Notes: generated by a model from the sequence alone, not told the origin. 64,000 nucleotides of DNA from Cryomorpha sp963748925 (GCA_963748925.1 CAVVKG010000009.1:496001-560000); one strand, 5' to 3'; positions 11,801 through 18,564 are shown, counted from the first letter of the stretch. A program made the numbers and translations.

Positions 11801-12167
11801 ATATTTGTTTGAATCTACAGAGTTTGTTGTTTTTGTCACAGACCAAAACGGATGTGTAGGATCTGATACTGTCTTCGTAAATGTATTGCCTGATCTTAAT
11901 GTTACATCCGGCTTTACGCCGAATAATGATGGTATCAATGATACCTGGGTAATTGATAATATGGAACTGTTTCCAAATAATGTCGTACACGTTTTTAATC
12001 GCTGGGGACAAGCTGTGTTTGAGCAGAAGTCTTACAATAGCGGAAACGCCTGGGATGGAACATTTGAAGGAGATAAATTGCCGGTGGGAACCTATTATTA
12101 TACCATAGAACTCAACGATAGTAGATTCCCCGATCCGTTTACAGGACCAATAACAATATACAGATAA
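5880..12167 (+). CDS. SprB-like repeat adhesin, main part with T9SS type B sorting domain
   Basis: Continuation of the gene starting at 4520; ATG 5880 is only the first Met in this frame, not a convincing start. It contains the end of repeat 4 and repeats 5 to 27 of about 80 residues, mostly with WTGPDGF or WTGPNGF cores and a TITDxxxC end. Repeats 13, 17 and 21 are divergent (for example SYSWENEAG). After the repeats come two Ig/PKD-like segments (around 11420-11890; EADAGPDKEVFAEE) and a CHU_C domain with FTPNNDGINDTWVIDN, VFNRWGQAVF and LPVGTYYYTIEL. Each repeat has a Cys pair, suggesting disulfides in an extracellular filament. The stop overlaps the next PorP/SprF start (TAATG). Repeat divergence at the DNA level is substantial, so this is not a recently expanded array. 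Confidence 0.9.
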   Translation: MNLTITDAALCTFTTQVTIDEPSEITVSFTSEDVLCAGGNSGSATATALGGSPGYTYSWEGPDMFTQVGPGITGITAGTYLVTITDANLCSIVDSLEIGQPDSLDVQLLVSDITCNNGSNGSISSTITGGTAPYTIAWTGPAGFSSSDPDISGLLPGSYSVTITDFNNCQITETEEIDNPQSIQISAAITASSCATSSDGAIDITPAGGSEPYTYAWTGPAGFSSTSQDISNRPPGTYSVTVTDANLCSASGTYTINSPGALSATFATVNASCFGVPDGSITTTPNGGTAPYSFLWLGPSGFLSTNQNISGLLGGTYSLQITDASGCAGFLMVTITQPPKINITGSVTQVSCFGGSNGAISIISNGGNPPYTYSWIGPDGYTATTKNISGIPAGAYTLTVTDAILCSNSRIFTVNQPAEIAVSATITNVVCAGDSDGGISISISNGIAPYSFSWTGPNGFTSNSQNISNVSGGTYNLTVTDANTCSVFHSYTIDETVVISLDADITDVLCFGDSNGSIDLEILGGAEPYVQNWTGPDGFTSTDQSISDLQPGDYSYTLSDDNGCSVSDVFTVSSPEALGLTFDTSDISCFGNVDGSLTANVTDGTPPYNYSWTGPDGFNSSQASISDLNAGIYAVTITDSNNCEISGSAEILEPILLDVTVDVTQPGCLVDDGELIANAAGGTISIDYSYSWENEAGIEVGTTTTLSNLGPGEYTVTVSDDNGCVAQETISLERVTFNIIAAVNRVTCIGNTDGSIELNPTNGTPPFTYAWTGPNGFVSSDASIENLEVGQYEVVVEDASGCALNIVYDVDEPDEISFNPTITPESCPGESDGSIQLALTGGTPGFVISWTGPDSFSSNSIDITDLAPGAYTASVSDVNGCIKDTTINVGVGNDFDIVLDGTNPVCAGDFSGSINAEALPTSGSPGVFTFAWSGPNGFASLNQNITNLDAGVYIVTVTSQEGCTLQDSLELLMPDSILIDVIVTNSNCLLSDGSASATVSGGVGTLAVRWLDNSGNEIATGNEILDIPSGVYTVEVSDDAGCIIEETVTISDNSGSIDGLITDPLCVGGSNGEIDITVDGGLAPLTFSWSDGGSFTSSDEDITGITAGEYTIIVEDANGCVFAASFIVSDPAQIVANETISQVSCNGGDGAILLTIENALPPVVVDWTGPDGFVATDENIANLEVGTYNYEITDANLCSITGSIDLTASEAITATAEIENVLCGGDSSGSIDLSVVGGASPLTYMWSDGSGFSSDIQDIADVPAGTYTVVITDANNCFITETYDITENTALSAEFTIVNPDCAVDNGSISVVLTGGVVATDYFISWTDIDGNPLAPSASITDLGVGTYIFSGSDDNGCSIDTTIVLTNPDADITGIVTNESCPESIDGAIDLTVLDVAEPFEVEWTGPDSFTSNSEDLTGLMPGIYSYLVTGFDGCEYSGMFTVNPASLIDVVSEVSQSCFGQNSGSITLTVTGDNPPFDFEWTGPDGFNSQSEDISNLAQGTYQVTITDGNACAQVLDFEILSNPEILVNISSSGNACFGEAQGTIDIIISGGTEPYVVDWNGPDGFSSNLQNLNNLVSGDYALTITDSSGCSLDSVINVFEPAELIAQETVVSAGCSSTGSLGMIELLISGGTPGYSAEWTGPDGFTSIDFALTDLLPGIYNYTITDANSCELSGEIEIFEVEPIELNIAVQQISCAGLNNGSADAIIIGGLAPYEINWNGPDGFSSTDLNILNLAEGNYTLSITDSAGCSISQEIEIIDPDPISIEIDETIDADCNTSPVGAISITAVGGTEPYTFDWSGPNGFSSDQEDIGNLLPGDYSLLLIDSEGCDASADVTINFVLEISGDAGDDLNLCADDLPFTILGSGSNVDEFIWRDLEGNEISSSQMLVISESPGTYSYILVGSNGLCAVQDTVLVEVLATPEADAGPDKEVFAEEVFTLGGSPTSNVDATYLWSPNPTSSLDTSSPNPSGYLFESTEFVVFVTDQNGCVGSDTVFVNVLPDLNVTSGFTPNNDGINDTWVIDNMELFPNNVVHVFNRWGQAVFEQKSYNSGNAWDGTFEGDKLPVGTYYYTIELNDSRFPDPFTGPITIYR

Positions 12168-13093
12168 TGCTGCGCCTTAAACATATATCATTAGTTGTGC
12201 TCTGCCTTTTAGGCTTGAGTCTAAGTGCGCAACAAATTCAGCAGTTTACCCAGTATCAATGGGTGGGCCTTAGTTTCAATCCTGCATTTGCCGGGAGCGA
12301 TAATCTTTTTAATGCCTACGCCACACACCGCACTCAGTGGGCAGGAATTAATGATGCACCACGCACGTACCAACTCGGTTTGCACGCGCCTTCAAAATCA
12401 GGAAAAATGGGTTTTGGGGGTACATTAATTACAGATGTGGCCGGGCCAACGAAACGTTTTGGATTTCAGGGAGCTTATGCTTACCACTTGCAGGTTAGTG
12501 AAACGACTAAATTATCACTGGGAGCATCTTTTGGGCTCACTCAGTTTACTATTGACGGATCTCAAATTACTTTGCGCGAGACCGGAGATAACGCCTTAGA
12601 TGGAAGTATGCAGTCTGAATTAAAACCAGACGCTTCATTTGGAGTGTTGTGGTATGCCGATAAGTTTAAAGTAGGTGTGTCGGCAATGCAAATTTTAAAT
12701 AATAAGCTAGATCTCTTTCCTGGAGACGGAGATGGAAATATGTCCATACATTATTATCTTACAGGAAGTTATCTCTTTAATGTCTCGGAAGCAATTGATA
12801 TAGAGCCGTCTGCATTAATAAAATATGTAGATCCTGTTCCGGCTCAGTTTGATATAAGCGCACGAGTTATCTATAAAAGTAACATTTGGCTCGGTGGATC
12901 GTATCGGACTAACGATGCAATTGCCATATTTGCAGGTTATAATGTGCTTGATTATTTAGCTTTAGGCTACTCTTATGATTATGCAACGTCAGATATACAG
13001 ACCTACACGAATGGCACTCATGAAATACTCATTAAACTGCGTTTTGGTAAAAACCAATTAATCGAAGAGAATAAAGAAAAACCACAACCATAA
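12167..13093 (+). CDS. PorP/SprF family type IX secretion outer-membrane protein (module 2)
   Basis: 308 residues. The signal peptide ends around LGLSLSAQ; the family motif SFNPAFAGSDNLF...RTQWAG is present, and the end HEILIKLRFGK fits the last strand of an outer-membrane barrel. It starts inside the stop of the SprB-like gene (TAATG), which indicates translational coupling, and so is the likely dedicated export partner of that giant adhesin. It is followed after 8 bases by the third cargo gene. By analogy with F. johnsoniae, where sprF lies just downstream of sprB, this is the best candidate for a true SprF counterpart, but the gene name is withheld because three paralogues are present. Confidence 0.9.
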   Translation: MLRLKHISLVVLCLLGLSLSAQQIQQFTQYQWVGLSFNPAFAGSDNLFNAYATHRTQWAGINDAPRTYQLGLHAPSKSGKMGFGGTLITDVAGPTKRFGFQGAYAYHLQVSETTKLSLGASFGLTQFTIDGSQITLRETGDNALDGSMQSELKPDASFGVLWYADKFKVGVSAMQILNNKLDLFPGDGDGNMSIHYYLTGSYLFNVSEAIDIEPSALIKYVDPVPAQFDISARVIYKSNIWLGGSYRTNDAIAIFAGYNVLDYLALGYSYDYATSDIQTYTNGTHEILIKLRFGKNQLIEENKEKPQP

Positions 13094-13101
13094 TTCCCCT
13101 T

Positions 13102-13644
13102 ATGAAAACTAGATACCTCATAATTTTTGGGCTGTTTTTATTTACATGCACCCAGTTGACGGCACAGCTCGATACAAGACACTGGATACCACCGTTTTAC
13201 GCGAAACCTGGCCCTGGAACGGGTACCAGTAATATTCAGAAGCATTTTGTTAGTTTATCTACACCTGCTGAAGATACCATTCCTGTCACAATTAGGAATG
13301 GTTTCGGAGATGTCATAGATATCATTGAAATTTCGCGTAATAGTCCACAGGAGTATACGTTTGGACCCACAGGAAATGCAAATACAGATACCTATCCCTT
13401 AAATGTTATTCCAACCGATAGCCTCAATATGAAAATAAGATCGCAAGGTCTCTATTTTGAGAGCTTTCAACCGTTTTTCGTTAATATGAGGCACAAGTCT
13501 GGTTCTCAGGGAACATCATTGACTTCAAAGGGACGCGTGGCTCTGGGAAAAAGATTTTATTCGGGTCATCTTTATACGACTTTACAATACTGGAGCGATG
13601 GAGATATTGGAATAATGAACGTCGGTCTCACTTTATTTCAGTAA
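13102..13644 (+). CDS. N-terminal fragment of the IgGFc-like CHU_C cargo
   Basis: 180 residues: signal peptide (YLIIFGLFLFTCTQLTAQ) and the first part of a domain resembling the IgGFc-binding N-terminal family found in Bacteroidota surface proteins (KHFVSLSTPAED, RVALGKRFYSGHLYTT). True coding ends near 13610; the last residues (IMNVGLTLFQ) are out of frame. The stop happens to overlap an ATG (TAATG), which mimics translational coupling, but the next frame continues the same domain and reads NNERRSHFISV upstream of that ATG. Confidence 0.7.
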   Translation: MKTRYLIIFGLFLFTCTQLTAQLDTRHWIPPFYAKPGPGTGTSNIQKHFVSLSTPAEDTIPVTIRNGFGDVIDIIEISRNSPQEYTFGPTGNANTDTYPLNVIPTDSLNMKIRSQGLYFESFQPFFVNMRHKSGSQGTSLTSKGRVALGKRFYSGHLYTTLQYWSDGDIGIMNVGLTLFQ

Positions 13645-14588
13645 TGGCAACAGAGGATAATACCATCGTTACCATTGATATGATAAAAGACCCGATTAGC
13701 TTCATTGATCAAACACCTGGCGAGCCTATTACTGTTGTGCTTGATGCCTTTGAGTCATATGTTGTTGGTATTGATCATGGACAGTTTGATAACTCCAGCA
13801 TCAATTTAGCCAATGGTACCCGGGTTACTAGTACCAAACCCATAGTTTGCAACACGGGATCCTGGCTTTCAGGAAATGAGTCAGGTCAATGTATTGGTAG
13901 TGACCAATTAGTGCCTGCCGAAGTTACAGGAGAGGAGTATATCCTTGTACGCGGTCTTGGAGATGAAAGTACAGAGCACCCTATCATTATTGCTACGGAA
14001 GACAATACAGATGTGTACCTCAATGATGGCGCACTACCGGTTGCTACAATTGATGAAGGTGAATTTTACATCGTACCTACATCAGATTTCACGGCAAATG
14101 ATAACCTTTATGTTCTTGCCAGCGAAAAAGTTTATGTTTTTCAAACCCTTTCTGGGTCTGCCACGAATATAGGGCCTACCGTTGGTCTTAACTTTATTCC
14201 ACCGCTTAATTGTATTGGAGCAAAAGAAGTGAATTTGCCTTTCGTAAACAGTTTGGCAGGAGGTAGTGGTCAGGGCCGAATCAATATTATTACTAAAGCG
14301 GGAACTTCTATTTTTGTAAATGAAAATCCTACACCGATTACTGGTTCGCAAACCGTTACCGGAAATGCGGATTGGGTGACTTACGCTTTTGACCCTCCTT
14401 CAGATAATGTAATTATTGAAAGCGATTCTGTAATGAATGTGGCCTTGCTTACACGAGATAATAATGTGGGTACTGCCGGATACTTCTCAGGATTTACCCT
14501 TAGAGCCCGTTGTAGGTTTGAGTGCCGGCATATCGGGATCACTCCCGTGTATTCCGGGAAATGCTGTACTTCAGGTTTTTGGATTTGA
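13644..14588 (+). CDS. Second fragment of the IgGFc-like CHU_C cargo
   Basis: Coding frame from about 13611 to 14503. It continues the IgGFc-binding-like domain: VMATEDNTIVTIDMIKD, a segment with NGTRVTSTKPIVCNTGSW, and PAEVTGEEYILVRGLG, ending AGYFSGFTL. The residues after that (RARCRFECRHIG) are frame-shifted. The MATEDNT Met at 13644 is conserved inside this type of domain and is not a start. Confidence 0.7.
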   Translation: MATEDNTIVTIDMIKDPISFIDQTPGEPITVVLDAFESYVVGIDHGQFDNSSINLANGTRVTSTKPIVCNTGSWLSGNESGQCIGSDQLVPAEVTGEEYILVRGLGDESTEHPIIIATEDNTDVYLNDGALPVATIDEGEFYIVPTSDFTANDNLYVLASEKVYVFQTLSGSATNIGPTVGLNFIPPLNCIGAKEVNLPFVNSLAGGSGQGRINIITKAGTSIFVNENPTPITGSQTVTGNADWVTYAFDPPSDNVIIESDSVMNVALLTRDNNVGTAGYFSGFTLRARCRFECRHIGITPVYSGKCCTSGFWI

Positions 14589-15195
14589 TACCTATCAGTG
14601 GTTCTTTAATGGTGAGGAAATTGCCGGAGCCACCGATAATACTTTGTTTCCAGAGTTCGCCGGAAATTATATCGTTGAAGGAATAGATATTGCCTGTGGA
14701 TTTAGATTTCCGTCAAATAATTTTTCTATTCCGCTTTTGTCCTTCTACCCTTGGTGCCGCCAAACAGGTGCAGAATGTAGAAGAGACAAGCTCCCGGATC
14801 GAGAATATTTGATGTGACTTATCGAATCTTTATCGAAAATTTTGCATTGAGCCCTAGTGAAAATATTCAGATTATGGAAAATATTAATGGTGGTTTACCA
14901 GTTGGTGCTACTGCCGAATTAATAGGATCACCTACTATCTTTTCGGAATTTTAACGGGTGGTATTAATCCTGACTTCGATGGGGTATCTGTAGGCAGTTA
15001 CTTGCCGGGAACGGATCATCACCGGGAGTGCGGCAGAAGCTGCAATAAACTTATAATAAGAGTAGATATGAATGCAGCCGAACAAGATGGTTATTTTAAT
15101 CAGATTACGGTCACAAGCAAGAACGGAGTGACCAATGATGGCGTAAACGGGCCATTTAATGGACAGGACTTTTCTCATGCGGGAGACGAATCCTG
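14504..15195 (+). pseudogene. Central, heavily frame-shifted stretch of the IgGFc-like CHU_C cargo
   Basis: Coding sense is recoverable only by changing frame several times. Pieces: EPVVGLSAGISGSLPC through FGFDTYQWFFNGEEI (an Ig-like SprB-style segment, 14504-14748), LGAAKQVQNVEETSS (14750-14797), VTYRIFIENFALSPSEN (a DUF11-like piece, 14812-14940), GILTGGINPDFDGVS (from 14945), and IIRVDMNAAEQDGYFNQI to GPFNGQDFSHAGDE (about 15055-15190). Between 15005 and 15055 the published frame reads poorly (TDHHRECGRSCNK); adding a base at each of three short runs gives NGSSPGSAAEAAIN, a more typical surface-protein sequence. Confidence 0.6.
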
Positions 15196-16736
15196 ATCCG
15201 AATGGAAATGGTGAACCAAATGAGGAGGGAGAAAATACACCTACTTTAACTTGCTTCTTTCCAAACGATATTACTTACGGTGAATTGGGATTGTGTGCAT
15301 CAGAAACATCAGTTGAAGTAGAAATTGATGGGTTGAGCCCGGGTGTCTTTACGGCGAGCCCAACCGGTTTATCAATTGATCCGGAAACCGGCGTAATTGA
15401 TCCGTCTGGCAGCGATGCAGGAACTTATACAGTTACCTTTTCAGTAGATGGAAGATGTCCAACAATCACAGACACAGAAGTAACAATTGTACCTATTCCG
15501 AATCCCGGAGTGGCAAGTGCTAACCTGGAAACCTGTGTGGGTACTGACCCCATAGACCTCGCCGATTTTATTGAAGGTGAAGATGCCGGTGGAGTCTGGA
15601 CAGATAACGGTGGAGCAGAAGTGAATGCTCAATACGAACCGAGTGTTGCAGGAGGGTTTGCACTTACTTACACAGTTACAAATGAACCTTGTGCCCCTGT
15701 GAGCAACACGATTATCCTAAACGTAATTCCAGAGCCAAACCCGGGACAGGCAGTAGCCGATCCTTCGGTATGTATTTCAGAAGGCACAATAAACCTTTTC
15801 GACTATATAGTGGGAGAGCAATCTGGCGGACAATGGTTTGACCAAGGTGGAGCAGCAATTTCAGCATCGGTAACACTTGAGAACCCAGGAATATTTTCAT
15901 ACCTCTACGAAGTGACTAATGACGCGTGCGGACCTAATAATACCGCATTAGAACTCAACGTAGTGGCAGAGCCTAACTCAGGAATATCCGTTGGCGAAGC
16001 CACAGTATGTGCCGGTGAAAGTCTTAATCTTTTTGATTTCTTAATTGATGCTGATTTAGATGGAAGCTGGACAGACCAGGATGGTAATGATATTCCCGAT
16101 GAAACGATAATTAGCAACACCGGAACGTTTGTATACACTTATACGATAGACAGACAGCCATGTGGAAGTGTGGCAACTGAGGTAACTTTTGTAGTGGTGC
16201 AGGGGCCAAGTTCTGGAAATCCGAACAACCCAGAGTTAATCTGTATCTCAGATCCTACCTTTAATCTTATTGAACTTATGTCGGGAGCGACATCAGGTGG
16301 TGTTTGGACTGATTCGGATGGAAATGAGATAAGCGGAATATTTGACCCGGAAACGGCAGGTACTTTCACATTTACCTACACAGTATCTAGTCCTGAGTGT
16401 GGAGATATTCATTCAGAGCTTATTACGGTGGTATCAGAAAACAATTGCACGGACAACGTAATTGTTGTTCCACAAGGATTCTCACCAAATGGTGACGGAA
16501 TTGGAGACAACTGGATAGTGCGAAATGTTGAGCAGTACCCTAACAATACCCTGTTAATTTTTAATCGCTGGGGAGAAGAAGTTTTTAGCGCCCGGCCTTA
16601 TAACAACAACTGGGATGGAAAAGCGAGTGGCGGATTAAACTCCGGTGAAGGACTGCCGGTGGGAACATATTGGTACGTACTGGATCTCGGCGACGGATCT
16701 GATATTCGAAAAGGATATATTTACCTCAATCGATAA
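15159..16736 (+). CDS. C-terminal fragment of the IgGFc-like CHU_C cargo with T9SS type B sorting domain
   Basis: True coding starts near 15192; the first dozen residues from ATG 15159 are out of frame. After a linker (DPNGNGEPNEEGEN) and a cadherin/Ig-like segment (TFSVDGRCPTI) come four repeats of about 75 residues with the core GGVWTDNGGAE / GGQWFDQGGAA / GSWTDQDGND / GGVWTDSDGNE, each opening with a Cys and closing with a Cys-containing strand. The last ~85 residues are a CHU_C domain: FSPNGDGIGDNWIVRN, FNRWGEEVF and LPVGTYWYVLDLGDG. The next gene, 22 bases downstream, is the third PorP/SprF paralogue. Confidence 0.8.
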   Translation: MDRTFLMRETNPDPNGNGEPNEEGENTPTLTCFFPNDITYGELGLCASETSVEVEIDGLSPGVFTASPTGLSIDPETGVIDPSGSDAGTYTVTFSVDGRCPTITDTEVTIVPIPNPGVASANLETCVGTDPIDLADFIEGEDAGGVWTDNGGAEVNAQYEPSVAGGFALTYTVTNEPCAPVSNTIILNVIPEPNPGQAVADPSVCISEGTINLFDYIVGEQSGGQWFDQGGAAISASVTLENPGIFSYLYEVTNDACGPNNTALELNVVAEPNSGISVGEATVCAGESLNLFDFLIDADLDGSWTDQDGNDIPDETIISNTGTFVYTYTIDRQPCGSVATEVTFVVVQGPSSGNPNNPELICISDPTFNLIELMSGATSGGVWTDSDGNEISGIFDPETAGTFTFTYTVSSPECGDIHSELITVVSENNCTDNVIVVPQGFSPNGDGIGDNWIVRNVEQYPNNTLLIFNRWGEEVFSARPYNNNWDGKASGGLNSGEGLPVGTYWYVLDLGDGSDIRKGYIYLNR

Positions 16737-16758
16737 CAAAACCTTTAATTAATAAAGC

Positions 16759-17706
16759 ATGAAATATTCGAAAATTTTAAAGTTGTCAGTGGTTCTTTGC
16801 GGCTTAGTTTCTGCCACAGGAGCTTATGCGCAGCAGCAACCACTCTATACGATGTATATGTGGAATCAGCTAGTCATTAATCCTGCATATGCGGGTAGTC
16901 GTGAGGCTCTAACGGCTTCGGCTGTATGGCGCGAGCAATGGGTGGGTTTAGATGGCGCTCCTTCTACGCAAGTAGTCTCTGTTCACAGTCCTTTGCCTAA
17001 CGAAGCAATTGGTTTGGGTTTGACTGTTCAGAACGATCATATCGGACCTTCTAATAATACTGGAGTATGGGGTGATTTTGCCTACAGGCTACAAACAAGT
17101 GAGAAGGCAAAGCTTTCATTCGGGTTGCGAGCCGGCTTTGGAATTCAACAAGCCAATTTGCGCGATCTTGATAATATTGATGCCAATGACCCGGCTTTTA
17201 ATAGCAATGTAGAGAATAACTTCTTGCCAAACTTTGGCTTTGGTGCATATTATTATGGCAATCGCGGATATGTGGGTATATCAAGTCCTACAATTATTGA
17301 AAATGAACTAAATAGCGGTAACAATCCCGGAAGCGATGGAGAAGATCTTTATAACAGGCATTACTACTTGGTAGCAGGTTATGTATTTAGTCTGAGCCAG
17401 GATAGTACTGGGGTTATGTTTAAGCCTTCAGCAGTTGTTAGAGCCGTGAGCGGTGCTCCTGTGAGCTTTGATATTTCTGCTAATTTCCTCATCAAGCAGA
17501 AGCTTTGGTTAGGTGCGGCATATCGATATCAGGATGCTGTTGCGGCTATCGTTTCTTTCCAATTTACAGATCATTTGCAAGCGGGTTATTCATATGATTT
17601 TGGTACCAGCGATCTTAGGAGCTATCACAGTGGTAGCCACGAGATAATGCTTACTTACGATTTCTTTAGTAATGACGTGAAGACCAAAAATCCACGTTAT
17701 TTCTAG
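16759..17706 (+). CDS. PorP/SprF family type IX secretion outer-membrane protein (module 3)
   Basis: 315 residues with signal peptide (SVVLCGLVSATGAYAQ), the family motif VINPAYAGS followed by WREQWVG, and a barrel-like C-terminal half (LQAGYSYDFGTSDL, HEIMLTYDFF). It is the last gene of the 2.5-17.7 kb adhesin island and is followed by a strong hairpin terminator. By position it serves the IgGFc-like cargo. The three paralogues share the NPAxAG and QWxG signatures but differ widely elsewhere, so the duplications are old. Confidence 0.9.
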   Translation: MKYSKILKLSVVLCGLVSATGAYAQQQPLYTMYMWNQLVINPAYAGSREALTASAVWREQWVGLDGAPSTQVVSVHSPLPNEAIGLGLTVQNDHIGPSNNTGVWGDFAYRLQTSEKAKLSFGLRAGFGIQQANLRDLDNIDANDPAFNSNVENNFLPNFGFGAYYYGNRGYVGISSPTIIENELNSGNNPGSDGEDLYNRHYYLVAGYVFSLSQDSTGVMFKPSAVVRAVSGAPVSFDISANFLIKQKLWLGAAYRYQDAVAAIVSFQFTDHLQAGYSYDFGTSDLRSYHSGSHEIMLTYDFFSNDVKTKNPRYF

Positions 17707-17738
17707 AATAAAAAAAATTACATGAAGGTTTTGTAAGG

Positions 17739-17766
17739 TCCCCGGCGTTTTGTCGGGGATTTTTTA
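17739..17766 (+). terminator. Intrinsic terminator of the adhesin island
   Basis: A GC-rich stem TCCCCG / CGGGGA with a 9-base loop, followed directly by a run of T (ATTTTTTATT). It lies 33 bases after the third SprF-like gene and before the rhodanese promoter. Confidence 0.85.
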
Positions 17767-17768
17767 TT

Positions 17769-17782
17769 GTAACAAATGTTAC
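17769..17782. promoter_or_regulatory. Palindromic operator GTAAC-N4-GTTAC upstream of rhodanese/thioredoxin
   Basis: GTAACAAATGTTAC is a perfect inverted repeat with two GTAAC half-sites four bases apart, the spacing typical of CRP/FNR-family operators. It lies where the -33 element would be, and no TTG is found there. Its centre is about 37 bases upstream of the end of the TACCTTTG element, near position -40 of the inferred transcript, which is the geometry of a class II activator site. The regulator is not encoded in the window. Confidence 0.5.
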
Positions 17783-17804
17783 TCTTTTAAACTTTCAGGA
17801 TTTT

Positions 17805-17812
17805 TACCTTTG
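17805..17812 (+). promoter_or_regulatory. -7 element TACCTTTG for the rhodanese gene
   Basis: Matches the Bacteroidota TAnnTTTG element. It lies 15 bases before the rhodanese ATG at 17828. No TTG is seen 19-21 bases upstream; the palindrome at 17769-17782 occupies that place. Confidence 0.6.
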
Positions 17813-17827
17813 TAAAAATTTAGAATT

Positions 17828-18268
17828 ATGAAATTTCAATTTAGAATTGCTCTTGCCTTTATGGCGATAATACTTGCGGCTTGTGGGCAGACAGATAAAT
17901 CAGCAACCGAATCAAACCAGAAAGTGGTTCAAGTTCAGGTTTCTGAGCCGGTGAAAATTGGAGTGGATGAGTTTCAGTCAAAAATGGAACTTCCAGATGC
18001 GCAGATTATTGATGTGCGCACAGATGCCGAGGTGGCAGAAGGTAAAATCTCAGGTGCTACTCAAATGGATGTCCAGCAATGGGATAGTTTTGTAGCATCT
18101 ACAAAGACTCTTGATCCTTCAAAACCTGTATTGGTATATTGCAGGAAAGGGGGTAGAAGTAATAAAGCTGCCACATATTTGGCAGAAAATGGTTTTGGCG
18201 AGGTTTATGATCTACAAGGTGGTATTACAAGTTGGATTGCGGAGGATGGTGAAATCATAAAGCCTTAA
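17828..18268 (+). CDS. Rhodanese-like lipoprotein
   Basis: 146 residues. A lipoprotein signal peptide with lipobox LAAC (Cys at about residue 19) suggests periplasmic membrane anchoring. The rest is a single rhodanese domain (about residues 45-142) with IIDVRTDAEVAEGKISGA and the active-site loop VYCRKGGRSNKAA, whose Cys would carry the persulfide. Expected role: sulfur-carrier or thiol chemistry in the cell envelope. It is followed after 3 bases by a thioredoxin gene, which could reduce or partner it, and is preceded by an FNR-type palindrome, suggesting redox-controlled expression. The physiological substrate is unknown. Confidence 0.85.
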   Translation: MKFQFRIALAFMAIILAACGQTDKSATESNQKVVQVQVSEPVKIGVDEFQSKMELPDAQIIDVRTDAEVAEGKISGATQMDVQQWDSFVASTKTLDPSKPVLVYCRKGGRSNKAATYLAENGFGEVYDLQGGITSWIAEDGEIIKP

Positions 18269-18271
18269 AAG

Positions 18272-18538
18272 ATGAGTAGTTTTAAAGAGATAATAAACAG
18301 CGACAAACCGGTACTCGTAGATTTCTTTGCCGAGTGGTGCGGTCCTTGTCAAACAATGATACCAATTTTGAAAGATCTAGCCAGCGATCTCGGCGATGAT
18401 GTGCGGATTCTGAAGGTTGATATTGATAAGAATCCTTCAGCAGCCAGAGCCTTTGGAGTAAGAGGTGTTCCTACATTTGTGGTTTTTAAGAATGGAAAGC
18501 CTGTTTGGCGTCAATCTGGGGCAATGCCTAAAAGTTAA
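18272..18538 (+). CDS. Thioredoxin, C-terminal helix apparently lost by a frame shift
   Basis: 88 residues with an intact thioredoxin fold core: FFAEWCGPCQTMIP active site, VDIDKNPSAARAFGVRGVPT with the cis-Pro loop, and FKNGKPVW. No signal peptide, so cytoplasmic. Usual thioredoxins have about 10-18 more residues forming the last helix after the QSGAM segment. Here translation stops at MPKS. Adding one A to the AAAA run at about 18530 and removing one A from the AAAA run at about 18544 gives a tail K-LIDKGIKSAG ending with TAG at 18566, about 98 residues in total. The gene therefore probably extends to 18568, where its stop would overlap the convergent deacetylase stop. Confidence 0.85.
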   Translation: MSSFKEIINSDKPVLVDFFAEWCGPCQTMIPILKDLASDLGDDVRILKVDIDKNPSAARAFGVRGVPTFVVFKNGKPVWRQSGAMPKS

Positions 18539-18564
18539 TTGATAAAAGGAATCAAAAGTGCAGG

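Larger units (their letters stand above)
13102..16736 (+). pseudogene. IgGFc-like / DUF11-like / CHU_C cargo gene broken by about nine single-base frame shifts
   Basis: One cargo gene read across several frames. Breaks I infer: base missing near 13610 (GG), extra C near 14502, extra C near 14749, extra T near 14809, missing G near 14945, three missing bases between about 15009 and 15055, and an extra C near 15192. Correcting all gives 3636 bases, about 1211 residues, with no stop left. Restored joins read naturally: GDIG-NNERRSHFISV, SGFTL-EPVVGLSAG, SFY-LGAAKQV, IENIDVTYRIFIEN, SGILTGGINPD, HAGDESDPNGNG. Order: signal peptide, IgGFc-binding-like domain (ALGKRFYSGHLYTT, FISVMATEDNT), Ig-like segment, DUF11-like segment, four ~75-residue repeats, CHU_C domain. 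No in-frame nonsense changes exist besides the shifts, so assembly error or very recent damage is more likely than decay. Confidence 0.75.

Noticed and set aside
4520..12167. SprB-type repeats considered as a CRISPR-like or satellite array
   Set aside because: The repeats are conserved as protein motifs, about 240 bases long and divergent in DNA.
13644..13646. TAATG overlap taken as translational coupling between two genes at 13642-13646
   Set aside because: The codons upstream of this ATG in the second frame read NNERRSHFISV, matching the inside of the same domain, so it is a frame break and not two genes.
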